This document shows, one piece after another, positions 13,590-22,411 of a DNA stretch of 64,000 nucleotides. Under the pieces are notes generated by a model that worked only from the letters and a program-made list of their open reading frames with translations, searched no databases and was not told where the DNA came from. Made by a program: the position numbers and the translations under genes. Within the stretch, counting starts at the first letter, position 1; each line of letters starts with the position of its first letter. Source of the DNA: Lachnospiraceae bacterium (GTDB taxonomy: Bacteria > Bacillota > Clostridia > Lachnospirales > Lachnospiraceae); assembly GCA_009911505.1 (NCBI GenBank), contig QXXL01000012.1:1-64000 (forward strand), read 5' to 3'.

Positions 13590-16295
13590 ATGAAATTTCA
13601 AGGACTAAACGACAGGGAAGTTGCGGATTCGAGGCAAAAATATGGCACAAACGCAATTCCGGATTCTGAACCAACGACATTTTGGGAGGAATTTAAGGAA
13701 ACCTTTGGAGATCCCATGATCAAGATACTGCTTGCAATTGCAGCGCTTATGATTGTGATGTTCTTCTTTGGCTATGCAGAGATATACGAGCCGCTTGGAA
13801 CAATTGTAGCTGTATTGATTGTAGCCTTTGTATCTGCGAAAACAGGTGTCGCGAGCGATACCAAATACCGCGAACTAAAAGACAGCACTAAAAAAGACCA
13901 GTGTAAAGTCCACCGGAACGGAATAATAACCGTTATTGATGTAGATGATGTGGTTGTAGGCGATAAAGTGCTGTTACAGTCCGGTGATAAAATCCCGGCG
14001 GATGGTATTTTAGTATCCGGATCGCTTGCTGTTGACAATTCTGCATTAAACGGCGAGGCCGAAGAGTGTAAGAAGACGGCGGCAGACGAAGGGGTTTCGC
14101 TTGCCGAAGATATCACCGGGGACACCTTTGTAGATAAGCATTCCCTGTTCCGCGGCGCTGTTGTATTTGACGGCGAAGGAATCTTGGATGTGCGGAAAGT
14201 CGGCTTAAAAACTATGATGGGCAAGATGGCGGAGGAAATGCAGGAGGATGAACCGGATTCCCCGTTAAAGGTTAAGCTGGCCAAGCTGGCCAAGCAGATT
14301 TCCACGTTTGGATACATCGGGGCAATTGTCATTGCCGTACTTTATTTTGCATATTTCATTGTATCGCAGGGCGGTGTGTCCGCATACTTTACACAGGGGG
14401 CAGAACAGATCATAAAAGATATTGTAAACGCTGTGTCATTAGCTGTCGTGATTATCGTATGTGCAGTCCCGGAAGGGCTGCCGCTTATGATTTCATTGGT
14501 TCTGATGCAAAATACTAGCAAAATGCTAGATCACAATGTACTGGTGCGTAAAGCCGAAGGAATTGAGACAGCAGGCTCATTGAACATTCTATTCAGTGAT
14601 AAAACTGGTACGATAACTAAGGGCAGGCTGGAAGTTGTGGACTTTTTTACAGCGGACGGCAGTTCCATTGAAATTTCTGAGTTAAGTAAATACAGCGCCA
14701 TTAAAGGGCTTTTGGATCTTGCTATTGGAAAAAATACCCAGTCTATGTATGACGGTGAACACAGGGTTATCGGAGGAAATGCGACGGATCAGGCTTTGAT
14801 GAAATTTTTGGGCGAGCAGGCCTTCCGGGCGCTTGAGGCCGACAAATCCTGCATTATTACGAAAGCCCAGGGCTTTAATTCCACCAACAAATTCAGCCAG
14901 GCCAGAATAGAAAGCGCAGGTAAAACCTTTTACAAGGGTGCACCCGAGCGCCTGCTGGCACAGGCAAAAAAATGTTTAAGCCAGGACGGGCAGGTTGTAC
15001 CTGTTGACATGGCAGCATTGAATAAAAAAATTGATGATTTGGCTGCCAAGGCCATGCGTGTGCTTGCCTTTGGCTATTCGGAAAAAGATCTGACAGAAAA
15101 CGCCATCAACGACGATATTGTAATCATTGGCTTAGCGGGCATCCGTGACGACGTGCGCCCGGAGGCCAGGGAAGCTATTGAAGAAGTGCAAAATGCCGGT
15201 ATTCAGGTTGTTATGATCACAGGCGACCGTCTGGAAACTGCTGTTGCAATTGCAAAAGACGCAGGGCTCCTAAAAAGTGGAACAGACAAAGCCCTCTCTT
15301 CGGCGCAGCTAAACGAAATGTCCGATGACGCCCTGAAAAAGATTATACCTCAGATCCGTGTGATTGCCCGCGCGCTGCCCACAGATAAGTCCAGGATGGT
15401 ACGACTGTGCCAGGAAATGAACCTGGTAGTCGGCATGACAGGCGACGGAGTCAACGATTCCCCGGCGTTAAAGCGCGCAGACGTCGGCTTTGCAATGGGG
15501 AGCGGTACAGAAGCTGCCAAAGAAGCAGGTAAAATTGTCATTTTGGATGATAACTTCAAATCAATTAAAGACGCTATCTGGTATGGAAGGACGATTTACC
15601 ACAATATTTTAAAATTCTGTAAATTCCAGCTGGTGATAAACGTAGCAGCCGTTGTGGTAAGTGCGATTGCCCCGTTCTTTGGAGTGGAAGAGCCGCTTAA
15701 GGTTACGCACCTTTTGTTTGTAAACCTTGTTATGGACGGGCTGGGGGCGATTATGCTTGGAAACGAGCCTGCGCTCAAAAAATATATGGAAGAAAAACCG
15801 CGACGCAGGGATGAAAATATTGTCAGCAAAAAAATGATGGCTCAAATCATTACTATGGGCGCATGGCTTACTATTATTAGCTTTTTGTTTTTAAAACTTC
15901 CGTTCTTTGCGGAGCTGTTTGGCGGTTGGGCTGTAGATGAAGCCGGGAATGTATTAAACGGTACGCCCAATGCAATGCATTTGACGGGTTATTTCGTACT
16001 GTTTATTGTAAGCGCCCTGTTTAACGGCTTTAATGTCCGGGACGATGGATTCGCCATTTTTAAAGGGTTAGATGAAAATACTGGTTTCCTTAAAGTGTTC
16101 TTTACGATTATATTGGTACAGGCTCTTATTGTAAATGCCGCGCTGATTCCATTTGTTGTGTTTACATGGATTGGGAATATGTTTAGCTGTGTGCCGTTTG
16201 GCATAGCAGGCTGGATTGCAGCCATATTGCTTGCCGCTACGATGATTCCGGTAGATTTGGTGCGGAAGATATGCGTGGGCGATGGGAAAAAGTAA
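13590..16295 (+). CDS. calcium-type P-type ATPase (P2)
   Basis: This 901-residue cation pump has an N-terminal cation-ATPase domain (LNDREVADSRQKYGTN), an actuator domain with LNGEAEE, PEGLP at 294-298 in transmembrane helix 4, the phosphorylated aspartate Asp337 in SDKTGTIT, the nucleotide-binding domain, and GDGVNDSP at 618-625. PEGLP and the ten-helix layout place it in the P2 calcium/manganese group, close to plasma-membrane-type calcium pumps, and not among heavy-metal pumps (no CPC). In the membrane it would export calcium using ATP. It follows AAGGAGG after the terD hairpin. Its presence fits a calcium-linked Ter response, because TerD proteins bind calcium. Confidence 0.93.
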   Translation: MKFQGLNDREVADSRQKYGTNAIPDSEPTTFWEEFKETFGDPMIKILLAIAALMIVMFFFGYAEIYEPLGTIVAVLIVAFVSAKTGVASDTKYRELKDSTKKDQCKVHRNGIITVIDVDDVVVGDKVLLQSGDKIPADGILVSGSLAVDNSALNGEAEECKKTAADEGVSLAEDITGDTFVDKHSLFRGAVVFDGEGILDVRKVGLKTMMGKMAEEMQEDEPDSPLKVKLAKLAKQISTFGYIGAIVIAVLYFAYFIVSQGGVSAYFTQGAEQIIKDIVNAVSLAVVIIVCAVPEGLPLMISLVLMQNTSKMLDHNVLVRKAEGIETAGSLNILFSDKTGTITKGRLEVVDFFTADGSSIEISELSKYSAIKGLLDLAIGKNTQSMYDGEHRVIGGNATDQALMKFLGEQAFRALEADKSCIITKAQGFNSTNKFSQARIESAGKTFYKGAPERLLAQAKKCLSQDGQVVPVDMAALNKKIDDLAAKAMRVLAFGYSEKDLTENAINDDIVIIGLAGIRDDVRPEAREAIEEVQNAGIQVVMITGDRLETAVAIAKDAGLLKSGTDKALSSAQLNEMSDDALKKIIPQIRVIARALPTDKSRMVRLCQEMNLVVGMTGDGVNDSPALKRADVGFAMGSGTEAAKEAGKIVILDDNFKSIKDAIWYGRTIYHNILKFCKFQLVINVAAVVVSAIAPFFGVEEPLKVTHLLFVNLVMDGLGAIMLGNEPALKKYMEEKPRRRDENIVSKKMMAQIITMGAWLTIISFLFLKLPFFAELFGGWAVDEAGNVLNGTPNAMHLTGYFVLFIVSALFNGFNVRDDGFAIFKGLDENTGFLKVFFTIILVQALIVNAALIPFVVFTWIGNMFSCVPFGIAGWIAAILLAATMIPVDLVRKICVGDGKK

Positions 16296-16296
16296 T

Positions 16297-17061
16297 ATGC
16301 GTATCTTTTTTACGGATTTAGATAATACGTTAATTTACTCTTATAAGCGCGATATTGGCGATGCCAAAAGGTGCGTGGAGGTGTACCAGGGCAGGGAAAT
16401 TTCTTTTATGACAGAAAAGGCACACAGGCTTTTAAAAAAAATACGAAAACGGGCGCTTATCATTCCGGTGACAACCAGGACGGTGGAGCAGTATAACCGG
16501 ATAGATCTTGGAATAGGGGCGCCTGCCTATGCCCTGGCCTGTAATGGGGGCGTCTTACTTGCGGACGGCAGGGAGGACGCCCCCTGGTTTTTAGAATCGC
16601 AACAGCTGGTGGCAGGGTGTACAGGCCATCTTGCGTTTGCAAAAGAGCTCATGCAAAAAGATAATAACCGTTGTTTTGAGGTAAGGGATATACGGGGGCT
16701 GTTTTTATTCACAAAGAGTGAAAATCCTATAGAATCGGCGGAGTATTTGAGGGCGTCGCTTGACAAGGGGCTGGTGGATGTTTTCTGCAATGGATTAAAG
16801 GTTTATGTTGTACCAAAGGCGCTTAATAAAGGGATGGCGGTTAAACGGTTTTGTAAGAGGGTATCCCCGGGGGCCGTGGTGGCGGCAGGGGATAGTGCAT
16901 TTGACGTTCCAATGGTAAAGGAAGCGGATGCTGGAATAGTGCCAGAGGGGATTTTTAAAATGGTGGAAGGGTGTGGGAAGGTTACATATGTACCTGAGGG
17001 GCAGCTGTTTTCGGACAAGCTGCTTGAGAAAGTGAATGATGTGCTGGCAGAAGGCATTTGA
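16297..17061 (+). CDS. HAD-superfamily hydrolase of Ter island
   Basis: This protein of about 254 residues carries HAD motif I as FFTDLDNTLI with nucleophile Asp7 and acid Asp9, motif II as PVTTRT, and motif IV as AAGDSAFDVPMV. The cap arrangement resembles Cof-type and sucrose-phosphatase-like phosphatases. It overlaps the ATPase gene: the stop of the latter lies between two candidate starts, ATG 16282 and ATG 16297; the latter gives the usual HAD N-terminus and is used here. HAD phosphatases recur in TerD/TelA/YceG neighbourhoods and are considered part of that module. The substrate is unknown. Confidence 0.85.
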   Translation: MRIFFTDLDNTLIYSYKRDIGDAKRCVEVYQGREISFMTEKAHRLLKKIRKRALIIPVTTRTVEQYNRIDLGIGAPAYALACNGGVLLADGREDAPWFLESQQLVAGCTGHLAFAKELMQKDNNRCFEVRDIRGLFLFTKSENPIESAEYLRASLDKGLVDVFCNGLKVYVVPKALNKGMAVKRFCKRVSPGAVVAAGDSAFDVPMVKEADAGIVPEGIFKMVEGCGKVTYVPEGQLFSDKLLEKVNDVLAEGI

Positions 17062-17092
17062 AACGGGAGATAGGGATGTATAAAAGAAGGTT

Positions 17093-17120
17093 TTCAAATG
17101 CCAGGCAGGCGTAGTATAAT
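17093..17120 (+). promoter_or_regulatory. possible promoter of ECF sigma operon
   Basis: TTCAAA, a 16-base spacer and a perfect TATAAT at 17115-17120 lie about 50 bases before the sigma-factor gene. It looks like a housekeeping promoter; an additional self-recognised ECF promoter cannot be assigned. Confidence 0.4.
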
Positions 17121-17168
17121 AGGCAAAAGCAACAAGGAGACAAAAGCGGCTTAAAAGGTGGGGAGTCA

Positions 17169-17669
17169 ATGCGCAGTGAAATGGAGGTAAACCATGCAAT
17201 AGAAGAATATGCGGACATGATACGCCGCGTCTGTTTTTATCATTTAAAAAACCGCGCAGATTGCGAAGATATATTTCAGGAGGTTTTTCTTAAATATATG
17301 CTGTATGACGGGCAATTCTGTGATAAGGGGCACGAACGGGCGTGGCTGCTCCGCGTTGCGATTAATGCCTGTAAAGATTATTTGAAAAGCTTTTTCCGGC
17401 GGAATGCAGTTTCCTTGGAGCTCATAAATGAGATGCAGGCGCAAATCCCGGAAGAGCATAAGGAAGTGCTCGAAGCAGTGCTGTCGCTGCCCCCCAAATA
17501 TAAGGATGCCATATACCTGCATTATTACGAGGGTTATAGCGCATCAGAAATTGGAAATATACTGAATAAAAAAGAGAATACCGTGTATTCCCTGTTATCG
17601 AGGGGACGCAAAATCTTAAAGGATTATCTTCTGGATGAAAAAGATTCTCCTGGAAAGGCTGGGAGGTGA
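17169..17669 (+). CDS. ECF RNA polymerase sigma factor
   Basis: This 166-residue sigma-70-family protein has region 2 at about 8-75 (DMIRRVCFYHLKNRADCEDIFQEVF, including the usual DCEDIFQEVF) and region 4 at about 100-155 (LPPKYKDAIYLHYYEGYSASEIG, then VYSLLSRGRKILKDYL). Regions 1 and 3 are absent, as in extracytoplasmic-function factors. GGTGGGGAG precedes the ATG. Its stop overlaps or abuts the next gene, an RsgI-like membrane anti-sigma factor, so it should be held inactive until an outside signal arrives. Likely targets include its own operon and perhaps the secreted peptide downstream; both are inferred. Confidence 0.93.
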   Translation: MRSEMEVNHAIEEYADMIRRVCFYHLKNRADCEDIFQEVFLKYMLYDGQFCDKGHERAWLLRVAINACKDYLKSFFRRNAVSLELINEMQAQIPEEHKEVLEAVLSLPPKYKDAIYLHYYEGYSASEIGNILNKKENTVYSLLSRGRKILKDYLLDEKDSPGKAGR

Positions 17670-17674
17670 AGGGA

Positions 17675-18634
17675 TTGGCGAACAAGATTAAAGAAGCATT
17701 TGACAACATTGAAGCAGAACCCGAACTGGTAGAAGCAACCAGGCAATTCCTTTCAGACGGGCGGGGGAAGAAAATAAGGTATACGTTTTATCCGGTGTTC
17801 CGGATGGCCATGGCAGCAGCCTGGATATTTGCTGCCGTGGTATTGGGGACGGGGGGCTATTCCTGGCTAAAGGCGCCTGTATCTTATGTCGGAATTGACG
17901 TGAACCCATCTATTGAGCTGGCATTAAACCGTTTTGATAAAGTAGTTTCTGTAAAGGCTTATAATGCAGAAGGCATGGAGGTGCTAAAGGGCTTATCCTT
18001 AAAGGGGAAAAGTTATACGGATGCGATTGATATAATAGTAGAAAGTAAAGAAATGGGCGTTTATCTGGTAAAAGGGGCAGAGATTGTATTTACCGTAGCG
18101 GCGGAGGGTGGCCGTGGGAGCGGGCTAAAATCTGGCGTCGAAAGCTGCGCAGGGCATTTGGGGCAGAAAAGCCAAAGCATTAGCGTAGATATGGATGCGG
18201 CCGCAAATGCCCATGGCTATGGGATATCACTGGGCAAATATTACGCCTGGCAAAAACTCCTCCAATACGGTGAAACAGTGACGGTAGATGACTGTAAAGA
18301 TATGAGTATGTCAGAGCTGCACGGGTTGATTTCAGAACATGAGCGGGAGCATCAAACAGAGGGCCATGAAGATGAAAGTCATACGGAGCCAGAAGGCCAC
18401 ACACAAGAAGACAGCTATACGGAGCCAGAAAGCCACACGCAAGAAGACAGGCATGCAGAACCAGAAAACCACCAGCAAGAAAGCCATGTGCAAGAACAAA
18501 GCCAACTAGAGCCACAAGGGCAGATTAATCAGGAACACTACGCAGAAGAAAAGAATATAGAGCATGAGGGTTCAATAAAACAAGAAAGCCACAAGGAAAA
18601 AAGGTATAAGAAAAAAAGCCATAGGCATAAATAA
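17675..18634 (+). CDS. RsgI-like anti-sigma factor with His/Glu-rich outer tail
   Basis: This protein of about 319 residues has a short cytoplasmic N-terminus that should bind the sigma factor, one membrane helix at about 45-62, and an extracellular RsgI-N domain beginning YVGIDVNPSIELALNRFDKV. Asn77-Pro78 in that motif is the known self-cleavage site of RsgI proteins. From about residue 225 to the end the chain is a low-complexity tail rich in His, Glu, Gln and Ser with imperfect repeats such as EPESHTQED, ending KKSHRHK. RsgI relatives normally carry sugar-binding domains there. The TTG at 17675 is favoured by GGGAGGTGA; a GTG at 17666 is an alternative. The tail may sense metal or wall charge. 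Confidence 0.85.
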   Translation: MANKIKEAFDNIEAEPELVEATRQFLSDGRGKKIRYTFYPVFRMAMAAAWIFAAVVLGTGGYSWLKAPVSYVGIDVNPSIELALNRFDKVVSVKAYNAEGMEVLKGLSLKGKSYTDAIDIIVESKEMGVYLVKGAEIVFTVAAEGGRGSGLKSGVESCAGHLGQKSQSISVDMDAAANAHGYGISLGKYYAWQKLLQYGETVTVDDCKDMSMSELHGLISEHEREHQTEGHEDESHTEPEGHTQEDSYTEPESHTQEDRHAEPENHQQESHVQEQSQLEPQGQINQEHYAEEKNIEHEGSIKQESHKEKRYKKKSHRHK

Positions 18635-18732
18635 AATTAAATTTTTTTCATTTTAATGCAAGGATTTCGGATACTGAATCGTATTCTATATGTAAGATAA
18701 AAACAAATAGAGATCACAAGGAGGTAACAAAA

Positions 18733-19041
18733 ATGAAATTCTTCAAGAAGTGTAAAAAAGGCCTTATTGTAATGGCGGCAGCCTTCACGCTGTTGGGCGG
18801 GCTGGCTATGCCTGTTATGGCGCACGGGCATGGGGGCGGCCATCACAGCAGCGCAGGCGTTAGCAGCAGCAGCCACCATGAAAGCAGCCACTACAGTGTT
18901 AGTGCAGACAACGGGGGAAGCACAAAAGGGTATTATTGCCCTTACCATAGTAAAACGCATAAAAAGAAAAGCAATTGTAAAAAATATTGCAGCAAACATC
19001 ATAACACACACAAAAATGGGAAAAAACATAAGTGTGCGTAA
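18733..19041 (+). CDS. small secreted His/Cys-rich protein
   Basis: This 102-residue precursor has a clear Sec signal peptide: basic MKFFKKCKKG, a hydrophobic core, and a probable cut after the AMPVMA sequence at residue 30. The mature part opens with HGHGGGHH, continues as a Ser/His-rich stretch, and ends with YYCPYHSKTHKKKSNCKKYC and CSKHHNTHKN-type pairs, giving four cysteines and many histidines. Metal binding is plausible. AAGGAGGT lies six bases before the ATG, and a strong terminator follows. Its position 98 bases after the RsgI-like gene and the shared histidine richness suggest it is a target or partner of the sigma system. I do not recognise a named family. Confidence 0.75.
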   Translation: MKFFKKCKKGLIVMAAAFTLLGGLAMPVMAHGHGGGHHSSAGVSSSSHHESSHYSVSADNGGSTKGYYCPYHSKTHKKKSNCKKYCSKHHNTHKNGKKHKCA

Positions 19042-19048
19042 CATTTTA

Positions 19049-19084
19049 AATGGCAGAGGGAGGATTTATCCTCCCTCTGCCATT
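19049..19084. terminator. strong two-way terminator
   Basis: AATGGCAGAGGGAGGA and TCCTCCCTCTGCCATT form a 16-base perfect stem with a TTTA loop. It lies between a plus-strand and a minus-strand gene that converge, and can serve both; A and T residues flank the stem. Confidence 0.85.
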
Positions 19085-19086
19085 GG

Positions 19087-19482
19087 TTATTGAATGCGGG
19101 ATTGTCCAATTAGCTGGTTTAATGTCCTGTCCTGTTCTGACAATTCGGTAGAAATCACGGCGCTTTGTTCTGCCGCTGCGGCGTTTGTCTGAATTACTTT
19201 GGAAACCTCTTTAATCCGGTTTTCTACGGAAACAATCATCTCAGACTGCTGAACGCTGGCAAGTGAAATTTCATCCATCAGCGTTTTGATTGACTGGATA
19301 CACTCGGTAATCACCTGCATCGCGGAGATTGCAAGGTTCCTTACCTCTCCGGATACAACCGAGAACCCCTTGCCTGCGCTTCCTGCACGCGAGGCTTCTA
19401 CTGAAGTATTGAGTGCAAGGATATTCGTCTGGAAATTTGCACCTTTGCCCATCTGGTTGGCAATATGGGTGAGGTCACGCAT
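19087..19482 (-). pseudogene. truncated methyl-accepting chemotaxis protein
   Basis: The minus strand encodes about 131 residues of the C-terminal signalling half of a chemoreceptor, including the tip in degraded form ([20 protein letters not shown], where NAAVEAARAGEAGKG is the norm) and a normal C-terminus. Sensor domain, membrane helices and HAMP are missing; the frame stops making sense upstream of about 19482. The end of the gene is intact and uses the shared hairpin at 19049-19084. It is the tail of a lost receptor and is unlikely to be made, since no start signal is seen. Confidence 0.75.
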
Positions 19483-19790
19483 AACATCTGTAAGGTGGGT
19501 GCGGATACTAAAAGGGCCTCATCCGTGTAGAAGGTGTAGCGATGTACAACCTTTCAAAAATGCCTTTTACGGCAGCAAAATCCTCTATTATAACTTTTCC
19601 GAAGATAATTTTACCATGGAAGCGGTTGTTTTTCAAGAAGGGGCTTTGGTTGTTAATATAAAAAAACAGGGGCAGGGAGAAAAAATCCCCCTTCCTATAA
19701 TAAAATCAGAAAATCGTCCGATAAATAGTGTAAGAGCGAAGAATAAGTTCGGTTTACACCATAATTTCAAGGAAGAAAGGAGATGCTGTC
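19483..19790. other. intergenic region between MCP remnant and flagellar operon
   Basis: No reliable gene is seen in these 308 bases. The plus-strand frame read from 19286 crosses the antisense of the receptor remnant and then continues as a short unknown stretch, with no ribosome site. The only element I would assign is a possible flagellar promoter at 19701-19724. Confidence 0.5.
19701..19724 (+). promoter_or_regulatory. possible sigma-28 promoter of flgM operon
   Basis: TAAA at 19701-19704 and CCGATAA at 19718-19724 match both halves of the flagellar sigma-28 consensus, but the spacing is about two bases shorter than optimal. The site lies 67 bases before flgM, a usual class 3 position. 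Compare the perfect site before flagellin. Confidence 0.45.
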
Positions 19791-20072
19791 ATGCGTATAG
19801 AGGCTTATAATCAGGTGGCCCAGGTTTATCAGGGCAGTAAGTCAGGAAAGGCAGCCAGGCCAAATGGCGCAGCCATAGGACGTGACGATGTGACCATCTC
19901 ACGGGCAGGTCATGATTACCAGTTTGCAAAGCAGGCGGTAGCAGAAGCTTCAGATATCAGGGAAGATAAAGTCGCTCAGCTGAAAACAAGAGTGGAATCA
20001 GGGAGTTACCAAGTTGACCCTGGAGATTTTGCCAGCAAGCTGTTAGAGAAATACAATGCTCTGCAGAAATAA
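19791..20072 (+). CDS. flgM: FlgM anti-sigma-28 factor
   Basis: This 93-residue protein opens the flagellar gene cluster. The C-terminal part is the typical sigma-28 binding region: VTISRAGHDYQFAKQAV (about 34-50), then REDKVAQLKTRVESGSYQVDPGDFASKLLE, which matches the family pattern of RxxKVxxLKxxIxxGxYxVDxxxIAxKLL. FlgM holds sigma-28 inactive until the hook-basal body is complete and FlgM is exported. AAAGGAG lies before the ATG. It begins the set flgM-flgN-flgK, the order usual in Firmicutes. Confidence 0.93.
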   Translation: MRIEAYNQVAQVYQGSKSGKAARPNGAAIGRDDVTISRAGHDYQFAKQAVAEASDIREDKVAQLKTRVESGSYQVDPGDFASKLLEKYNALQK

Positions 20073-20095
20073 GTGCGAAGAAATGAGGAATACCC

Positions 20096-20608
20096 GTGGC
20101 TAGTTTAATGGACAATCTCGTAGAGGTTTTAGAGCAGGAAAATACCTGGTATGAAAAGCTCGTGTCACTGTCAAAGGACAAAAAGCAGGCGATCATCCGT
20201 GCAGATATTGCAGCGTTAGAAGACATTACCGGGCAGGAGCAGGATATATCAAGCGAGCTTAGGAACTTAGACATTCGGCGTGATGCCGTTTTAAAAGACA
20301 TGGCGGATGTCTTGGGCAAGGATATGGAAGAGATGACCATTACCAAGCTGATCGGGTATTTGGATCAGCAGAAGGAGGAGCAGGAGCGCCTTTCCAAAAT
20401 CCGCGCGAAGCTATTGTCTTCCGGCAATGAGATGCACGAATGGAATATGCGCAACCAGGCCCTTCTGCAGCAGGCACTTGAAATGGTAGAATTCGATCTC
20501 ACCTTGTTTAAAAGTATGCGGCAGGCGCCTGAGACTGCGAATTACGACAAAAATGCCTATAATACGGGCGATCTGCTCGGAAACAGCGGATTTGACGCAA
20601 AACAGTAG
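20096..20608 (+). CDS. flgN: FlgN-family flagellar export chaperone
   Basis: This 170-residue helical protein starts at a GTG after GAGGAA. The first 60 residues (LVEVLEQENTWYEKLVSLSK, then ALEDITGQEQDI) match the FlgN fold, whose members bind the C-termini of FlgK and FlgL and keep them export-ready. It lies between flgM and flgK, the standard place. The C-terminal 40 residues are glutamine and asparagine rich and probably flexible. Confidence 0.9.
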   Translation: MASLMDNLVEVLEQENTWYEKLVSLSKDKKQAIIRADIAALEDITGQEQDISSELRNLDIRRDAVLKDMADVLGKDMEEMTITKLIGYLDQQKEEQERLSKIRAKLLSSGNEMHEWNMRNQALLQQALEMVEFDLTLFKSMRQAPETANYDKNAYNTGDLLGNSGFDAKQ

Positions 20609-20632
20609 GTCATTTGACAAGGAGGAAGAATT

Positions 20633-22378
20633 ATGGCCAATTCAATGGGAAGTTTGTATATTGGGGTATCTGGGCTCCAGACCAGCCAGAATGCACTCAA
20701 TATGACTGCAAATAACCTCGCAAACGTAGATACCGAAGGCTACGTGCGCGAACGGATCCTGCAGCAGGATCGCAATTATGTCACCATGAACATGACGACG
20801 GCCGTCAGCTACCAGCAGTCAGGGCTTGGCGTGTCCATTGGCGACGTTATACATGCAAGGGATATTTTCCTGGATAAAATGTACCGGACGCAGAACGGGC
20901 GCTCGGGCTTTTATTCTACCACATTTGAGACGATTTCCGAAGTCCAGACGCTCTTCCAGGAGCTTGAAGGGACCGCGTTCCAGGAAGTTTTGACAGGGGA
21001 TGACGGCTTGTGGGTAGCATTCCAGGAATTTGCCAAAGACCCTTCGGACAGTTCCAGGCAGAACTTAGTCATCCAGAAAGCCAGCTTGTTTGCCAGCCGT
21101 TCTAAGGCAGTATATAATGGGCTTAAGACATACCAGTCAAATCTGAACCTTCAAATTTCCGATGCGATCAAGGATATTAATGATCTTGGCAGCACCATTC
21201 GGGATTTAAACCTCCAGATAATGAAAATTGAAGCGGGCGGCATAGAAACCGCGATGAACCTGCGTGACGTAAGGGATACTGCCCTGGATAAATTATCGAC
21301 GTATGGGAATATTAGTTATAAAGAACTTGGGAACGGGACGGTAAAGGTCAATTTTGAAGGGGCGCTCTTTGTAGACGAGTCCCATTTCTATGAAATGGGG
21401 ATGAAGACGGAGCAAGATACGCACTTTATTACGCCGTACTGGCCGCACCTGTCGGATTTGAGCAAAGACAGGTATTACAAGGTTTATAATATGGCAGAAG
21501 AAATCTCCCCCGCCCGTAAAAACGACATTGGATCGTTAAAGGCGCTTTTGTTCGCAAGGGGCGACAAAAATGCCAATTACCGGGATTTGGACGGGGTATC
21601 CTTGCAAGAGTACGATGATACCCTGGGCAATTCCGTTATGATGAATGTAGAAGCGGAGCTGGATATGCTGGTGCATACCATTGTCACAAAGGTAAATGAT
21701 CTGCTTGCGCCGAATATCAATTTGACGGCGGCCATTACAGGCACAGACGAGAACGGCAATGTCGTAACCTTACAGCCTGGCACGAAGATCCTGGACACAG
21801 AAAACTGCTGTGTCGGCGCGGACGGATCCCTTCCGCCGCAGGAGCTGTTTGTGCGTGTCGGCTGCAAACGTTATACAGAGGTAACGGGCGATGACGGCAA
21901 GACCTATTATGTATACAATGAAGAAGATCCGTCTGATACTGCCAAGCAGTATACCACAGGGAGTATCAGTGTCAACCAAAAGCTTTTGGAGAGCGAATCG
22001 CTGCTCCCGTCCTACATGCAAAACGGCAAAGACGGCGAACGGCCTGTAGCATATAAGCTGGGCGAGGCTTTGGCAAAGGTGTGGGAGGACGATACTATGT
22101 TTTTAAGCCCGCACGACACGACGCCGTGTAACTTCAGCGGCTTTTATGCCAAGATGATAGGGGAGCTTGGGACGCTCGGGGATGTATTTGGTTCAACCGC
22201 GTCAGGGTTAGAAGGTACGGCGCTTGCGACCGACAATGCAAGGCAGCAGGTCATTGGCGTATCATCTGACGAAGAGCTGACCAACATGATTAAATTCCAG
22301 AACGCATACAATGCGTCCAGCCGTTTTATCAATGTTGTTGATGAAATGATCGAAACGATTATAAACAGGCTCGGATAA
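20633..22378 (+). CDS. flgK: FlgK hook-filament junction protein 1
   Basis: This 581-residue protein has the flagellar rod/hook N-terminal motif GLQTSQNALNMTANNLANVDTEGYVRE at about 14-40 and the C-terminal motif MIKFQNAYNASSRFINVVDEMIET. Such terminal helices form the coiled coil of axial proteins. The central region, about 200-480, is variable and likely surface exposed. It joins hook and filament. AAGGAGGAAG precedes the ATG. A second, longer flgK follows directly. Confidence 0.93.
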   Translation: MANSMGSLYIGVSGLQTSQNALNMTANNLANVDTEGYVRERILQQDRNYVTMNMTTAVSYQQSGLGVSIGDVIHARDIFLDKMYRTQNGRSGFYSTTFETISEVQTLFQELEGTAFQEVLTGDDGLWVAFQEFAKDPSDSSRQNLVIQKASLFASRSKAVYNGLKTYQSNLNLQISDAIKDINDLGSTIRDLNLQIMKIEAGGIETAMNLRDVRDTALDKLSTYGNISYKELGNGTVKVNFEGALFVDESHFYEMGMKTEQDTHFITPYWPHLSDLSKDRYYKVYNMAEEISPARKNDIGSLKALLFARGDKNANYRDLDGVSLQEYDDTLGNSVMMNVEAELDMLVHTIVTKVNDLLAPNINLTAAITGTDENGNVVTLQPGTKILDTENCCVGADGSLPPQELFVRVGCKRYTEVTGDDGKTYYVYNEEDPSDTAKQYTTGSISVNQKLLESESLLPSYMQNGKDGERPVAYKLGEALAKVWEDDTMFLSPHDTTPCNFSGFYAKMIGELGTLGDVFGSTASGLEGTALATDNARQQVIGVSSDEELTNMIKFQNAYNASSRFINVVDEMIETIINRLG

Positions 22379-22411
22379 AGCCTGGCAGAAACAGAAAGAA
22401 GGGATTTTCGT

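Noticed and set aside
13772-14332. 186-residue minus-strand ORF in the P-type ATPase gene
   Set aside because: Serine/threonine/proline-rich shadow of the conserved ATPase codons, with no start signal.
19286-19810. Plus-strand ORF across the chemoreceptor remnant and into flgM
   Set aside because: Its first half is antisense to a recognisable receptor domain and it has no ribosome site; it may hold debris after about 19550 but nothing recognisable.
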